From Miscanthus floridulus (Eukaryota > Streptophyta > Magnoliopsida > Poales > Poaceae), in NCBI RefSeq assembly GCF_019320115.1, contig NC_089581.1, positions 10,045,707 to 10,109,706 on the forward strand: 64,000 nt of DNA, in the 5' to 3' direction. The notes beneath the pieces are model-generated. The model saw only the letters and a list, made by a program, of their open reading frames with translations. It was not told the origin of the DNA and made no database searches. The position numbers and the translations under genes are program-made. Within the stretch, counting starts at the first letter, position 1. Each line of letters begins with the position of its first letter. Positions 32,438 through 43,736 of this stretch are shown here, one piece after another.

Positions 32438-34231
32438 CTAGGCGCCTCTTTTCTTTTTCTTAGGGAGGTGGGAGGCTGAGGCCTCGGGGGCCTCTTCCCT
32501 CCGCTTACCCTTGGTGTCGGTGTCGGGGAAGATGGCTCCGACAGCCTCTTCTCCTGAGGCAAAGCTAGTGGCGATGTCGAGGAGCACGGCAGCAGAGCGC
32601 GAGACGTTGCGACCTAATTCTCGGACCAAGTCCCGACAAGTGGTGCCGGAGAGGAAAGCCTAGACGATCTCCGAGTCACCGACGCTAGGTAGCTCGGTGC
32701 ACTGTTTGGAGAAGCGCCGGATGAAGTCTCGGAGAGACTCATCCGGCTTCTGGTGATAGCTCTTAAGATCCCAGGAATTCCCAGGGCGCACGTATGTGCC
32801 CTGGAAGTTCCCGACAAAGATCCTAACCAAGTCGCGCCAGTCGTGGATTTGCGAGGGGGGGAGATGCTCGAGCCAGGCTCATGCTGAGTCCGACAAGAGC
32901 AAAGGGAGATTGCGGATGATGAGTAGGTCATCGTCCGCGCCACCTAGCTGGCAGGCCAGGCGGTAATCGGTGAGCCAGAGTTCCGGGTTGGTCTCGCCGC
33001 TGTACTTCACGAGATTGGCCAACTGTCGGAACCGGGCGGGGAAAGGAGCAGCGCGAATGGCCCTGCTGAAGACCCGAGGGCCTGGAAGCTCAGGGGAAGA
33101 ACTGCGGTCCTCACCACTATCGTAGCGACCGCCTCGGTGTGGGTGGTAGCCCCGAGCGGGCCCTTCGTTGTCGTGGCGTCGTCGCCTACTGACCACCTTA
33201 TGGTCTCCCTGCACCTCGCGTCGATTGCCGAGGCGGTCCAGAAGCACAGGGACCCTATGGGCTATTGGCGCTCGGTCGGGCTCAGGACGAGCCGGGGCTT
33301 CCCTGTCCTGTCGAGGCGGTGCTGTGAGAAGGTTTGAGGCGCCCCCGTGCTGTCGAGAGGCGGAACTCTCAGCCTGCTGAACCACAGCGGTCACTAGGAG
33401 ATCGCGGAGCTCGCCGCGAACCCGCCGCCCCTCCGTGGTAGAAGGCTCGGGCATTGCGCGGACCAGCATTGCCGCAGCCGCGATGTTCTGGCTGGCGCGA
33501 TTGAAGACTGGGGGTTGCTCGCTCCCTTCGTCGTCATGGATGCGGTGATGCACATCGCGGGCTCTTCATCGGGATCCCCCGCCTTCGCCGCGGCCTCGCT
33601 GTTCCTGTTCAAGAGAGTCCCGAAGCTACTGCAGAAGGAGTTGGTCTTGTTCGACCTTGGCCTGGAGCTCACGGAGCTGCTCTAGGTCTGGGCGCTGAGG
33701 TCGTGCAAGAGCGACGTTCTCATTTCATGCGGCCAGCAGGACATTGCGTGGGGGTGTGACGGCGCCCGCCCCTAGACAAAGTGGGGAGCGGCTACCTGCC
33801 CCCTCATCCTCTTCGCCTGCCCTCGGCATCCCGAGCCTGACATGGAAACACTCGTGAGTGGGGTCGTAAGTGCCTTCATCGTCGGAGTTGGAGCAATCGA
33901 AGCAGTAGTCGCTTGCGGCCAAGAACTATCGCAAAGCCCCAGGGTCATGGAGCCTGGAGAAATCCACTACGGGCCATGCCTCGTCCTCATCCGAGGAGTC
34001 GGCATGGGTGCTTAGGTCAAGACCGAACCACTAGCAGCGCTCTGAGGGATCCTCGTGAGTGGCAGCGTATGCGTAGGCGTAAGAAGCGACGGCATTTCTC
34101 AACCCAAAGGGGCATGAGGATGGTGCCGTTGCCAGATTCTGCTCCGCCGGGGTCAGTTCTTCAGGGAGTGGTGGAGCGGAGCTTGACGACTGGGCACCAT
34201 CGCAAGCCACCGACGATTTTCCTTTGTCCAA
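32438..34231 (-). pseudogene. Gypsy gag, broken
   Basis: The capsid gene starts at MDKGKSSVACDGAQ (34231) and stays in one frame with several stops (near 34031, 33725, 33670, 33560, 32877 and 32660). The gag domain is visible at about 32660-32960 (AWLEHLPPSQIHDWRDLVRI, RDFIRRFSKQCTELP). The end of the frame meets an A-rich tract (about 32448-32462), where a one-base slip separates it from the pol frame. Confidence 0.8.
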
Positions 34232-34579
34232 GCTTAGGCCAGACAGGTCCCTGGCCAGGGACCCCGTACCAACAGCTGGTCGTAGGATATCAGCGGGGAG
34301 TGGCGTGCCGCCTCGGGTTCGCGTAGCGTCGGGGTGGCCCTGCTCGCGTCGTGCCTGGCGAGCGCGGCGAGAGCGGCCGCCCGGGCGCCGCCTGCGCCTG
34401 GGCTACTGGTGCGTAACTTCATCGTCGGACAGCGGGGCTCGAGGAGTGAGGAGTACCATGTCATACTCATGCCCTAGAGACATGAACTCTAGGCTCCCGA
34501 ACCAAACTACGGTGCCGAGACGCAATGGCCGTACCAGGTCTGCCATCCGGAACCTGCTGGGATGACGAAACTGACATGC

Positions 34580-34603
34580 AGCACCCCTACCCGGCGCGCC
34601 AAC
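34580..34603 (-). other. Gypsy primer binding site region
   Basis: Directly inside the 5' LTR, the minus strand reads GTTGGCGCGCCGGGTAGGGG. Position and TGGCGC start fit a tRNA primer site; I do not assign the tRNA. The fragment at 10815-10831 has nearly the same sequence next to its own LTR. Confidence 0.65.
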
Positions 34604-36232
34604 TGTCGGTGTTTCGGACCGAGGGGTCCTCGACCGACTAGTGAATTTGTTCTACGTGCTCCCGATTTCGGATGGTGATGCAAAGAGACACAAGGTTTAT
34701 ACTGGTTCGGGCAATCGGCGCCCTACGTCCAGTCTAAGGGATAGAACTTGTATTCCTTGCACCGAAGTGCTCATAGTAGGGGGTTACAAGCTAAGGGAGA
34801 GAGGGAACTAGTCCTAGGTCTCGATAGGGTGTGAGTGGGCTGTCTGAGACGTTGCTCTCAAGCGGCTGGAATGTGTGCGTGTGTGTATGTGTTGTCTGGT
34901 CTTTTTTCCTCTCTTCTAAGAGGCCTAGGTCCTCGCCTTTTATAGTTGAAGGGAGGACGAGGGCAGTACATGTATCACTGTGCGACGTCGTGCCAATAGG
35001 AGTGGCACATCCGAACCCTGTGGCCCGTTCCGGTGGCGGCGTGGTCGTAGGAGCGATCCGTCCTTGGAATACTGGAGCGGCGTGGTTGTCCCATCAGGTC
35101 CTGTGCATCGTGGGAGCCCCGGGAATGTCTCGGAGCGGACGTGGCGGCGAACGTGCAAGCCCCGGTGGACAGATTGTGCGCGAGGCTGAGGCCTGGTCGG
35201 TGCCGAGGCTTGCACTGCGGTAGGAGGGTCTCGGCAGGCACGAACCCCGAGATTGCCGAGGCCCCGGTGTACAGTGCCGAGGCCTTGAGCGAGCGGCGGG
35301 TCGTGGGTGCAGCGTTAGGACACAGTGGCCGGTAACCCCCGTCATACCCTGTCCCAGGCGCTGATCGTGGACACAGTGCTGGGACACAGTTACCGGTAAC
35401 CCCCGTCATACCCTGTCCCAGGCGCTGATCGTGGACACAGTGCTGGGACACAGTTACCGGTAACCCCTGTCATACCCTATCCCAGGCGCTGATCGTGGAC
35501 ACAGTGCTGGGACACAGTTGCCGGTAACCCCCGCCGTGCCCTGTCCCAGTCGGTACGGCGCTGATGCGACTTTAGGTCGCGTCGGCCATTCTGTGACATT
35601 GAGCCGCTGTCCGGCTGAGATTGCGGGAGTGGTTGAAAGTATTAATAAGACGTGACGCGCTGTCGGGAGGGTCGGCCGAGGCGGGGGGCGACGGACCGCG
35701 GATGAGCCGGCCTTGAGCGACACGGAGAATGAGGCCTCGCGCGAGACGGAGATCAGGCTCCTTGCCGAGGCCTCGCGCGAGAGGCCTCGCGCGATACGGA
35801 GAATGAGGCCTCGCCCGAGACAGAGATCAGGCTCCTTGCCGAGGCCTCGCGCGAGAGGCCTCGCGCGATACGGAGAATGAGGCCTCGCGCGAGACGGAGA
35901 TCAGGCTCCTTGCCGAGGCCTCGCGCGAGAGGCCTCGCGCGATACGAAGAACGCGCTTCCTGCCGAGGCCTTCCGTGGAGAGCCTCGGGCGGGGCGGAGA
36001 CGGCGTTCCTTGCCGAGGCCTTCCCTGGGGAGCCTCGCGCGAAGCGGAGTTGGCGTCAGGATGCCGAGACCTCCTGCTCGAGGCTCGAGGCGAGGTGGGG
36101 GAGGACCCGGTGGGCTTGGTCGTGGCGGGTGAGGGGCCCACGACTTACCTTCTAGCTTTTTCTTTTTTAATGGGGATTTAGCAACCCATTTTGATGTTTT
36201 GCTTGGGGTACCCCATTCTAAGATACCCGACA
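34604..36232 (-). repeat. Gypsy 5' LTR (right)
   Basis: 1,629 bases, the same ends and internal arrays as the left LTR, including the minus-strand TATA box at 34937-34945. It would drive sense transcription of gag-pol and lies next to the primer site and gag. Confidence 0.93.
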
Positions 36233-36237
36233 TAACC

Positions 36238-37901
36238 GGTTAATTTACACAAATTCCATGGTCACATCCTTTTGTGGATCGAACTTCCTCCTTTCAAGCA
36301 TTGGCTTATAGGGCGCACACAACCTACGCTAAAACTAAGAATATAAGCTAAACAATTTCAACTTGGCCACTTCTTAAAAAAATAATATTTATATATTAAA
36401 TAAGTATAATTTGATTCATTATGAAATATATTTTATAGTAAATCTATTTGAAAACATTAAATTTTGATTTTTTCTACAAAATAGGTTAAACTTGAGAAAG
36501 TTTGACTAGTCCTAAACCTAGAATTATATTTAGAAAAGAATGAGTGGATTTCAACATTCAACTTTTCAATACCAATACGATTAGATTCATAAGGAGACAC
36601 GGCCCATCTCTAGGCTAGGGGAAGGAAAGTGAATCTCCCTTCATTTCATACAACGTTGTGTTGATAAATTTGGCGTATTATATTATTTTGCCCCCTTTCA
36701 TGAGACATTAATGGTCAAGGTGTGATGTTAGGTACCCTGCACTCTTCCACGCCTAGCGTTATTTCCAAGATTGCCATGTCATATGAAACAAAATGAAACT
36801 TGGATGAAACATCCACTTTCAATAGAGAGTTTCATTCTATGGTTTCATAGGCATTTAATTTTAAAATTCATAGAGAGTTGGTAATTGTGTCAAGAGAGTT
36901 TCATCATTTCTTCTCTCTCTTCTTAAATACATTGTCATGTCATAAAAAATACCTATGTGACAACATATTTAGTGCAAATGAAACTAAAATGAAACTCCCA
37001 CGGAGACATCTTTCTTCCTATATAAACTAAACCCATGTTAATATTGGTGGTACTTCGTCGAGCCTCCACAAGCTGGCTTGTCCATGATCAGTCAACTTCA
37101 ATGGATCCAAACATGTCCACTCCATGTAGCCTTCCAAATCGAATGGTACGAGAGAAGACATGAATCAAGTATTAGCGTTGTCCCGTGAAAATATGTACAC
37201 ATTTTCTCTCTCGAATCACAACACATTCAAGAGATTGGTGAACAGTTTGAGCTCTCAGCTCTATGAACAGACACTCACTACATCACCTCGCTGTCGAGGA
37301 CTTGAAAACCTGAGTAGACAGAATCCATCGTAAGAAAAACCTAGCCAATTAAACTACGCATAGATTCATAAAATTTGCATGCATCTAGTTATTGCGGGTA
37401 AATAATCCGTGTTAATGACTGCTCACACCAGCCTCCGCTCAAAGATATGTCATATTTCGAAAAAAGAAGGCTTATTTATTCTTTTTTTTCTTAAAATATA
37501 TTAACACTACAGATAATCACTAACATAATTAATATAGCAACTATACTGTTACATACATATTTGAAAATGTTAGTATCACGCTACTATAACTAATAGTTTT
37601 ATATATATGTACTGACATATTCCATCAGAAAGCAGTGACCAAACACCAAAGTTTAGCTTTAAAGATGATGGAGGTAACGTGAAAACGAGACGCACCGTAC
37701 GTTATTCGATCCGCCCGTTCCTCAGGAGGGAGAGACGATGGTGGGCGTTGGTGGAAATGGAATGGAAAACAGAGCCCCAGCCCTGTCGGAGGAAAGGAGG
37801 CCAAGCCGGTTGCGCCGCCGTGAGGGAGAAGGATTAGCTAAACTTTAATCAAGTGCCGGAAAGGGTTAAGCGCGCGCTTTGCATGAAAAAAAGCAATAGA
37901 C
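36238..37901. other. AT-rich spacer
   Basis: No gene. Stowaway-like interior sequence at about 36370-36540 (TAAATAAGTATAATTTGATT). A stretch at 36770-37000 repeats GAAAC and GAGAGTTTCAT motifs and may be a MITE, but I could not fix its ends. Confidence 0.4.
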
Positions 37902-38038
37902 ACCCTGTTCGTTTGGGCTTATTTGGCTTATAAACCGTCCTATTTCAGTCAATGAACATTATTTTTCTCTCACACCAAATCAGCCAACGATATTTTCAGC
38001 CACGACTTATCAGATAAACAAGCCCAAACGAACAGGGT
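37902..38038. mobile_element. MITE with ACCCTGTTCGTTTGGGCTTA ends
   Basis: 137 bases with a long terminal inverted repeat: left ACCCTGTTCGTTTGGGCTTA, right AAGCCCAAACGAACAGGGT. The core TTATTTTTCTCTCACACCAAATCAGCCA is shared with 5957-6086. This is the best-preserved copy of the family here. Confidence 0.8.
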
Positions 38039-38387
38039 TGAGACGCTCCAAATGGTGGTAGCACTAGTTTATTGGCAATGGATCCATGCTTAGTACGGCA
38101 CGGGGACGGATTAGTAGATTAATCCACCCTGCCGCGATAAGCAGCACGGCGGGCTCCGAAAGCGCGGCCGTCGCTGATTGGCCGCGCCGGGAGGCACGTT
38201 TCGGCCGGCCGGGGCGGGAGCGGCCGAGCGGGACACCGGACACACGCACGCACCCGAGCAGCAGGGCTCGGGCACGGGACGGACGACGCTGAGCGGAGAC
38301 AGGGGGTTGCTGCCGGTGCCGGCGTCGGGCGGCTTGTTGAGGCAGGCGGGCGGGCGGGCAGGACAGGCCGGAACGTGGACTTGTGAC

Positions 38388-38568
38388 TTGTCGACGATGG
38401 ATCGGCGTGGACAGGAGACATGTCGAGTTGTCGACGAAGGCCAGGGCCCTCCCTCTTAAATCTCAATCATGCCCAGTACTCGTACGGTCCAGGCCCAGTA
38501 CGTGGATCACGCTCCGCTTTGAGACAACTCGACATGTCTCCTGTCCACGCCGATCCATCGTCGACAAG
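38388..38568. repeat. Perfect 46-bp inverted repeat, 89-bp spacer
   Basis: Arms 38388-38433 and 38523-38568 are exact reverse complements, with GTCGACGATGGATCGG at the outer side. A 46-base direct repeat with one mismatch (38450-38495 and 38597-38642) overlaps the structure: one copy lies in the spacer, the other outside. Transcribed, it would form a long hairpin. Confidence 0.9.
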
Positions 38569-38881
38569 GCCCAGTACGTACGTGGACTTGTGACACTCCC
38601 TCTCAAATCTCAATCATGCCCAGTACTCGTACGGTCCAGGCCAAGCACTGTATGCCACGGGTACATTGGTCCACCAAAAGCAGCGTGATCCAGCAGACTG
38701 ATGACTGATCGCTGATGGTAGCCACCACGGCAACAGTGGCAGCCTCGTCGTACTCGTCCTCCTCCTCTGTGAGTGTGACGGTAGGTACGCGGAGTGGTCA
38801 GAAACACAAGCCTCTCTCTCATTAATCGGCACTAATCATGATATATTAGGGACGTGACGTGCGAGTTGAGGCAGCGTCTGA

Positions 38882-39443
38882 GCCTTTGCTTAGTTGCTAC
38901 TCCAAAACTTTAGATCATGTCACATCAAATGTGTGATACATGCATGAAGTATTAAATATAGATTAAAAAATAACTAATTAGGCCTTTAGTTGGGTGAAAT
39001 TTGGGAGTTTGGCTATTGTAGCACTTTCGTTTTTATTTGACAATTAGTATTCAATCATGGACTAATTAGGCTCAAAATGTTCGTCTCGCGATTTCCAACC
39101 AAACTGTGCAATTAGTTTTTTTTGTCTACATTTAATGCTCCATGCACGTATCATTCGATGTGATGTCTACTGTAGCACTTTTTGGGAAAACTTTTTGGAA
39201 CTAAACAAGGCCTTACATAGTTTGCGACTAATTTGCGAGACGAATCTTTTAAGCCTAATTAGGGCATAATTTGACAATAAAGTGCTACAGTAACACATAT
39301 GCTAACGATGGATTAATTAGGCTTAATAAATTCGTCTCGTGGTTTACTGGCGGATTCTGTAATTTATTTTTTTATTAGTATCTAAACACCACATGCAATA
39401 CCCCATGTAATATTCAACGTGACGTCTAAAACTAAACGACGCC
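38882..39443. mobile_element. Outer MITE interrupted by another MITE
   Basis: Ends GCCTTTGCTTAGTTGC and AACTAAACGACGCC are inverted repeats, flanked by TGA (38879-38881 and 39444-39446). The internal blocks ATCTTTTAAGCCTAATTAGGG and GATTAATTAGGCTTAATAAATTCGTCTCG belong to the GGCC-TTTAG Tourist group. It is about 327 bases without its insertion. Confidence 0.65.
38981..39212. mobile_element. Inner Tourist-like MITE with TTA target duplication
   Basis: Begins GGCCTTTAGTTGG and ends GGAACTAAACAAGGCC; TTA flanks it at 38978-38980 and 39213-39215. Removing it and one TTA restores the continuous TAACTAATTACATAGTTTGC of the outer element. The TTA duplication supports PIF/Harbinger origin. Confidence 0.85.
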
Positions 39444-41059
39444 TGAACAAAAACCCAGCCTTTGCGTACCACCAGGCCACGGATGCAGCCGAGAGCCTCG
39501 GGCAACCTGTCTGAACGGGAACGGAACTGGCAGCGCAATCATTTGCACGGTGATGACCCCGATGTGAACACTCGCTCACTACCATGATTCTCCATACCCA
39601 AACCGGAAAAGGAGACGCCGATATACCGCTACGGAATCGCCACAACTCTGCCGCTCCTGATTACTGATGCGACTGAAAGGAGAATATATGGATCGATCAT
39701 CGATGGATGCAAGCACACCGTACAGGCTGCAGATGTAGAAATAGAAAAGAAAGACGTGGATGGCAACAGCCTATGATTGCATGCAAACCGATCCGGCGAT
39801 GCGATAGAGCATGGGACTCGAGAACTTTTCTATCTTATTATCGTAATACTATCTTCATCCAAAAAAGAATGCAATTCTAGCACAATATTATATTCTAGTA
39901 GTTTAACTTTAACCAATTATAAATAAAAAATATCCATGTTTATGATACCAAATAAATATCGTTAGATTAATTATAAAATATATTTTTATAATAAATTAAT
40001 TTAAAATCATAAATATAAATATTATTCACTAAAAAATTTAGTTAAACGTGAATACTTTTTTAGCACGCAATACGTTCTTTTCGTGGAGACTCCGTATCAT
40101 GGTCGGTCCAGGACTCCGGGCATCCAGCCAAAGCGGAGCGAGTGTCACGTCAGCGACGAGGAGGACAGAGCACTCGTACTTTCGCGTCGCGTCCCATTCC
40201 CAGCAGCCACAGGTCATCTCAAGCAGGGAGAGACAACACGCGAATTGCGTCGAGTCAAAGGGAATAGATGATTGTGCGGCTGGTTGGCGTCACCGATGGG
40301 CGCTCGCGCACCTGCGAGACGTGACCTTCACGGCTGCACGCCTCACTCATGTGGTCATCATCATCATCGGCTGGCTGCTGGCTGCTGCTGATAAATGCCA
40401 TCAACCTCGAGTGCATCGTCAGGATAGAAACCCGACTTCAAAAGGCTACTCCTAGATAGCAATCACGCCGACATATATTCGGTGATGGAGAGAACTCCAA
40501 CAACATAAATAAATGTTGTCCCGGCATGAAAAAAAAACGAGCTTTCGAGTTCACAGCTGAGGCATTGCATTGCATCTCTCAGCACAGCAGACGAAAAGCC
40601 AGAATAACCACTTTTCATTTGTCACAGCTGAAGCTTTTTTACAACTTTGCTCGCCTTGGGAGGGGCATGGTCCTCGGCCGCCACCAGAATTTCACTGTGC
40701 ACATCCACACCGGATACTACAGTTCCACCAGAATTTCATTTTTTTTTTCAAATTACTGTGCACATTCTTATATAAATGAAGCACGGAAAAAACCTCCCGG
40801 TGTCAACCTTGATGCACAGCAGATGTGTCTGGAATTCGAACTATTTCTGAAGGGCATGATGTACACAGTTTCTTTTCATCTCGGATTAACCCGACGGCAC
40901 AGTGTCTGACTTGTCTTACAAGGGACCTAATGCATATTAGCTGGGGCTAGAACCTACAGGCGCCCACGTAGATGGTAGATACAGACTCCTTAGCCATTGC
41001 CGTTTTTCCTGTTCCAGGACAGGCGATTAGCAGAAGCATAGATAACATGAGCTTATCGT
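39444..41059. other. Spacer and ALIS 3' flank
   Basis: No gene supported. About 39845-40075 looks like a degraded Stowaway copy (CTTCATCCAAAAAAGAATGCAATTC at one end, AT-rich interior). The remainder towards 41059 should include the 3' UTR of the minus-strand ALIS gene. Confidence 0.45.
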
Positions 41060-43370
41060 CTACCTTGGGTACTTCACATGGATCAGAGCAAAGAGAATTG
41101 ATATGAAGATGCTCAATGAACCAGTGACAATATAAGCATGTCCAAGGAAGTCATTCTTGCCACCTAGCCAGGATGCAGTTGAAAGAACTATGCTCTTCTT
41201 TCCACCAAACGTGTAGGTGTTGTAATTATTTCCTATGAGAATATTTATGGTCTCATCAGCATGTAGATCATCTTCAATTACACCATAGAGCTTTCGAAAC
41301 TTGGGAAGAGCAGCAGTACGCATCCACACAATAAGATTTTCCTGCTCACTCAGCTGACAAAAAAAGATGTAAAATGTTCAGCCAACTTAAAACAAGCTGT
41401 TAATTTGACAACATATTGACTAAAGGCAAATCATACATTTGGCAATCCTATTAGCTACTGAGCATTGAGCAACCTATCAACAATACTTAGTGTCTTAGTT
41501 TATCACAGTACTCACTGGGACAGTAGGGTCGAGTTTTCCCCCTCCAATCAAGGTTCCATTCTGAAAGTTGGAGGGAAACACATCTTTGCCAAACTTGTGC
41601 TCCCGATCGCTCTTCCATGAAATGTTTTTCCTGTTGACCTTTATTTCCTTGGACCCGCGAGTAAAATCATAGGTATCATTGAATAAGCTCCAGGCAATCA
41701 AGCCACAGGGAACAATTGGGGAACCATTATTATCCCAGTGAACAGGACTGCACGACTCAGCTGTGTATTTCGCCCCAAAACGCAGCTGTTTATCACTTCT
41801 ACTTTTGACATACCTGTTCATCATTGATAAATTTCTTTTTTTCAGCAAGATCAATAAAAAACATTACTCCCATCCAACAGATACAATGGCCATGAACCTA
41901 AAATGACCATGAAACTAAATAAACGATGTTATAACTACCTGCGATGATTCTGATAGAAATTCTCAAGTTCATAATAAACATAAATTGGTGCTCTCATGTG
42001 CTCCAGAACCTGCAGATGTCCATGACACAGTAAAATATAAATTCAAAGAGAGGAAGAAATATAGTCTGATGCAATCTCAGGGCACCAAGCTGAACTTAGG
42101 AATTTTAGCTATGTGAATCACAAACGAAGAAATATAGTCTGCAGAAAGTGGACAAGATAAAGATAACTTCTGTTACAATCACATAACGATCTACCTTCGC
42201 TTGCAGAGTACAATTCTTTGAAATTGAACTGTCCTTAATATAAGCTTGCCTATTTCCTCTGTAAGCATTAGGCACACAGTCAACATCATAGCGGTGAATG
42301 ATTTCTGCAACCTGGACCAGAATAATGAGCACATCGGTTATACCTAGCGATATAAAGATTAAAGGAAACATCAGTATCTACAAGAGGGAGTAGAACAATT
42401 ACATGATTTGAAGTTTGGAGACAAAGAAGCCCAAAAGGTACGAAAATGATTCCAATAATCAAGAACATGGCTATTAACTGGAAACAGTGAAGTAAAATAT
42501 CATCAATTGAACTACGTATAAAACAGCTGCCAAACCTGTCAATAGGATCAGAACAAACTTACACATCCAGGTGTCATTGCTGGCTTCCAAGCTGGGAGAT
42601 TCTGCTGGGTGAACCTATAGAAAACTGCAAAACAAACAAACTTAAAAAAACCCGGAAAACCAACATGATCGACTCTATAGTGTACTAAACTAGAACAACA
42701 TTGCAGCACACAATGACAACAATGAATGGAAAATACATATAATCTGAATTCTCAAAGTTTGTAAAAGAAATCGACCATATAATCTTCTTATGTCCAGATT
42801 CAGTAGTTGCCAGTCAAGGAAACACAAGTTATTAATACAACAAAATCTGCCTGTAGTTGCATCAGTGTTGTGTTCCACATGATTCTGAAAAATGATGATA
42901 CAGATCGCCAGTCCAGATGGTGACTAACTTTATGCCCACCATGATTTTTAGCTAAAGTTCATTTATTGTTAGAAAGACTCACCAAATGTATCATTGTAAC
43001 CTTGCACTAGCATGACCACACCTCAAATGCTGTTCGGATAAATGGATTGTAATTGTAATGGCTGGAGAGACAAACCCCACAAAAGCAAGCAACCTCCGTA
43101 CCACGTAAAACCAAATCAACAGCGCGAACTGCAATTTCACGCTCGAATTCAGCATTTATACAAGCTCACGTTCGCGCAGAGCTACTAACCCTAGCATCTG
43201 AGGCTACTATCTCCCGCAGACCTACACCCCTCATGAGCGTGGAAACCTAGACGCGACGCGACCGAATCGAAGCGAGCCCAGCCATCAGAGCGTGACTCAC
43301 CTCCCGATCTCGCCGGCGGGAAGGCGCGCCTCGTCGCGCCGGCGGACGCGGAGGTGCTCGCTTCGTCCAT
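41060..43370 (-). CDS. ALIS-type (LEM3/CDC50) beta subunit of P4-ATPase flippase
   Basis: Partner subunit needed for export from the ER and activity of P4-type phospholipid flippases (ALA proteins). Seven exons joined by GT-AG introns: 43301-43370, 42563-42624, 42403-42477, 42195-42311, 41939-42009, 41516-41813, 41060-41353. Together they give 987 bases, 328 residues, with all phases consistent. Visible: cytosolic N-terminus, FTQQNLPAWKPAMTPG before TM1 (about residues 45-66), the lumenal cysteine-bearing domain with YVYYELENFYQNHRRYVKS, SPIVPCGLIAWSLFNDTY and WKSDREHKFG, then NLIVWMRTAALPKFRKLYG and SWLGGKNDFLG before TM2 (about 304-324). It ends KYPR. No lesions. The ATG lies 366 bases from the divergent zinc-finger gene. 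Confidence 0.93.
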
Positions 43371-43699
43371 CTCCTCCCGCCACGAGCTCGCTCGCCGCAC
43401 AAGCCCTCGTCAGCGGCTCGCCGGAGCCCGTGCTCCGCAGCCCGACCCGCCGGAAGATCCGACCGCAGAAGAAAAGAGTGGAGAGTCTGCTTGCTGCTCG
43501 ATGAAGAGGAGCCCATGGGCCCACCGAATCCTTCGGGGCCTATCTAATTCACGTGGGCCTCATGGGCCGAATTGACGGCGTGAGATGGGGACTGACGGTC
43601 GATGTGACGGCCGCATCAATTCGCCGCCCGGCGCGTCGCGGTCGGGGGAATCTTTTCCCCATTTCGTTTCGCCCAGAAGCGAGAGGCCCGGGCGCCACG

Positions 43700-43732
<33 letters not shown>

Positions 43733-43736
43733 GGAG
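43371..43736. promoter_or_regulatory. Shared divergent promoter region with GA repeat
   Basis: The start codons of the ALIS gene (minus) and the C3HC gene (+) are only 366 bases apart, so both promoters and 5' UTRs lie here. A (GA)n tract at 43701-43724, just before the + strand ATG, is likely 5' UTR and a possible BBR/BPC factor site (inference). No TATA box was found. Confidence 0.6.

Larger units (their letters stand above)
20145..36232 (-). mobile_element. Full-length Tat-lineage Ty3/gypsy retrotransposon (16.1 kb)
   Basis: Two LTRs of about 1.63 kb bound the element. TAACC is duplicated at 20140-20144 and 36233-36237. Sense genes run on the minus strand: primer site, gag, protease, reverse transcriptase, RNase H, archaeal-type RNase H and integrase. 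Integrase after reverse transcriptase defines Ty3/gypsy; the second RNase H and an antisense gene between pol and the 3' LTR indicate the Tat lineage (RIRE2/Grande-like). The coding parts are decayed, so it would depend on other copies to move. Confidence 0.93.

Noticed and set aside
31155..32441. 428-codon + strand frame inside the gypsy element
   Set aside because: Antisense shadow of pol; its composition mirrors the minus-strand protein and it lacks the PF04195 motifs of the real antisense gene.
40526..40909. 127-codon + frame next to the ALIS gene
   Set aside because: AT-rich 3' flank, no domain, overlaps the likely 3' UTR region of the minus-strand gene.
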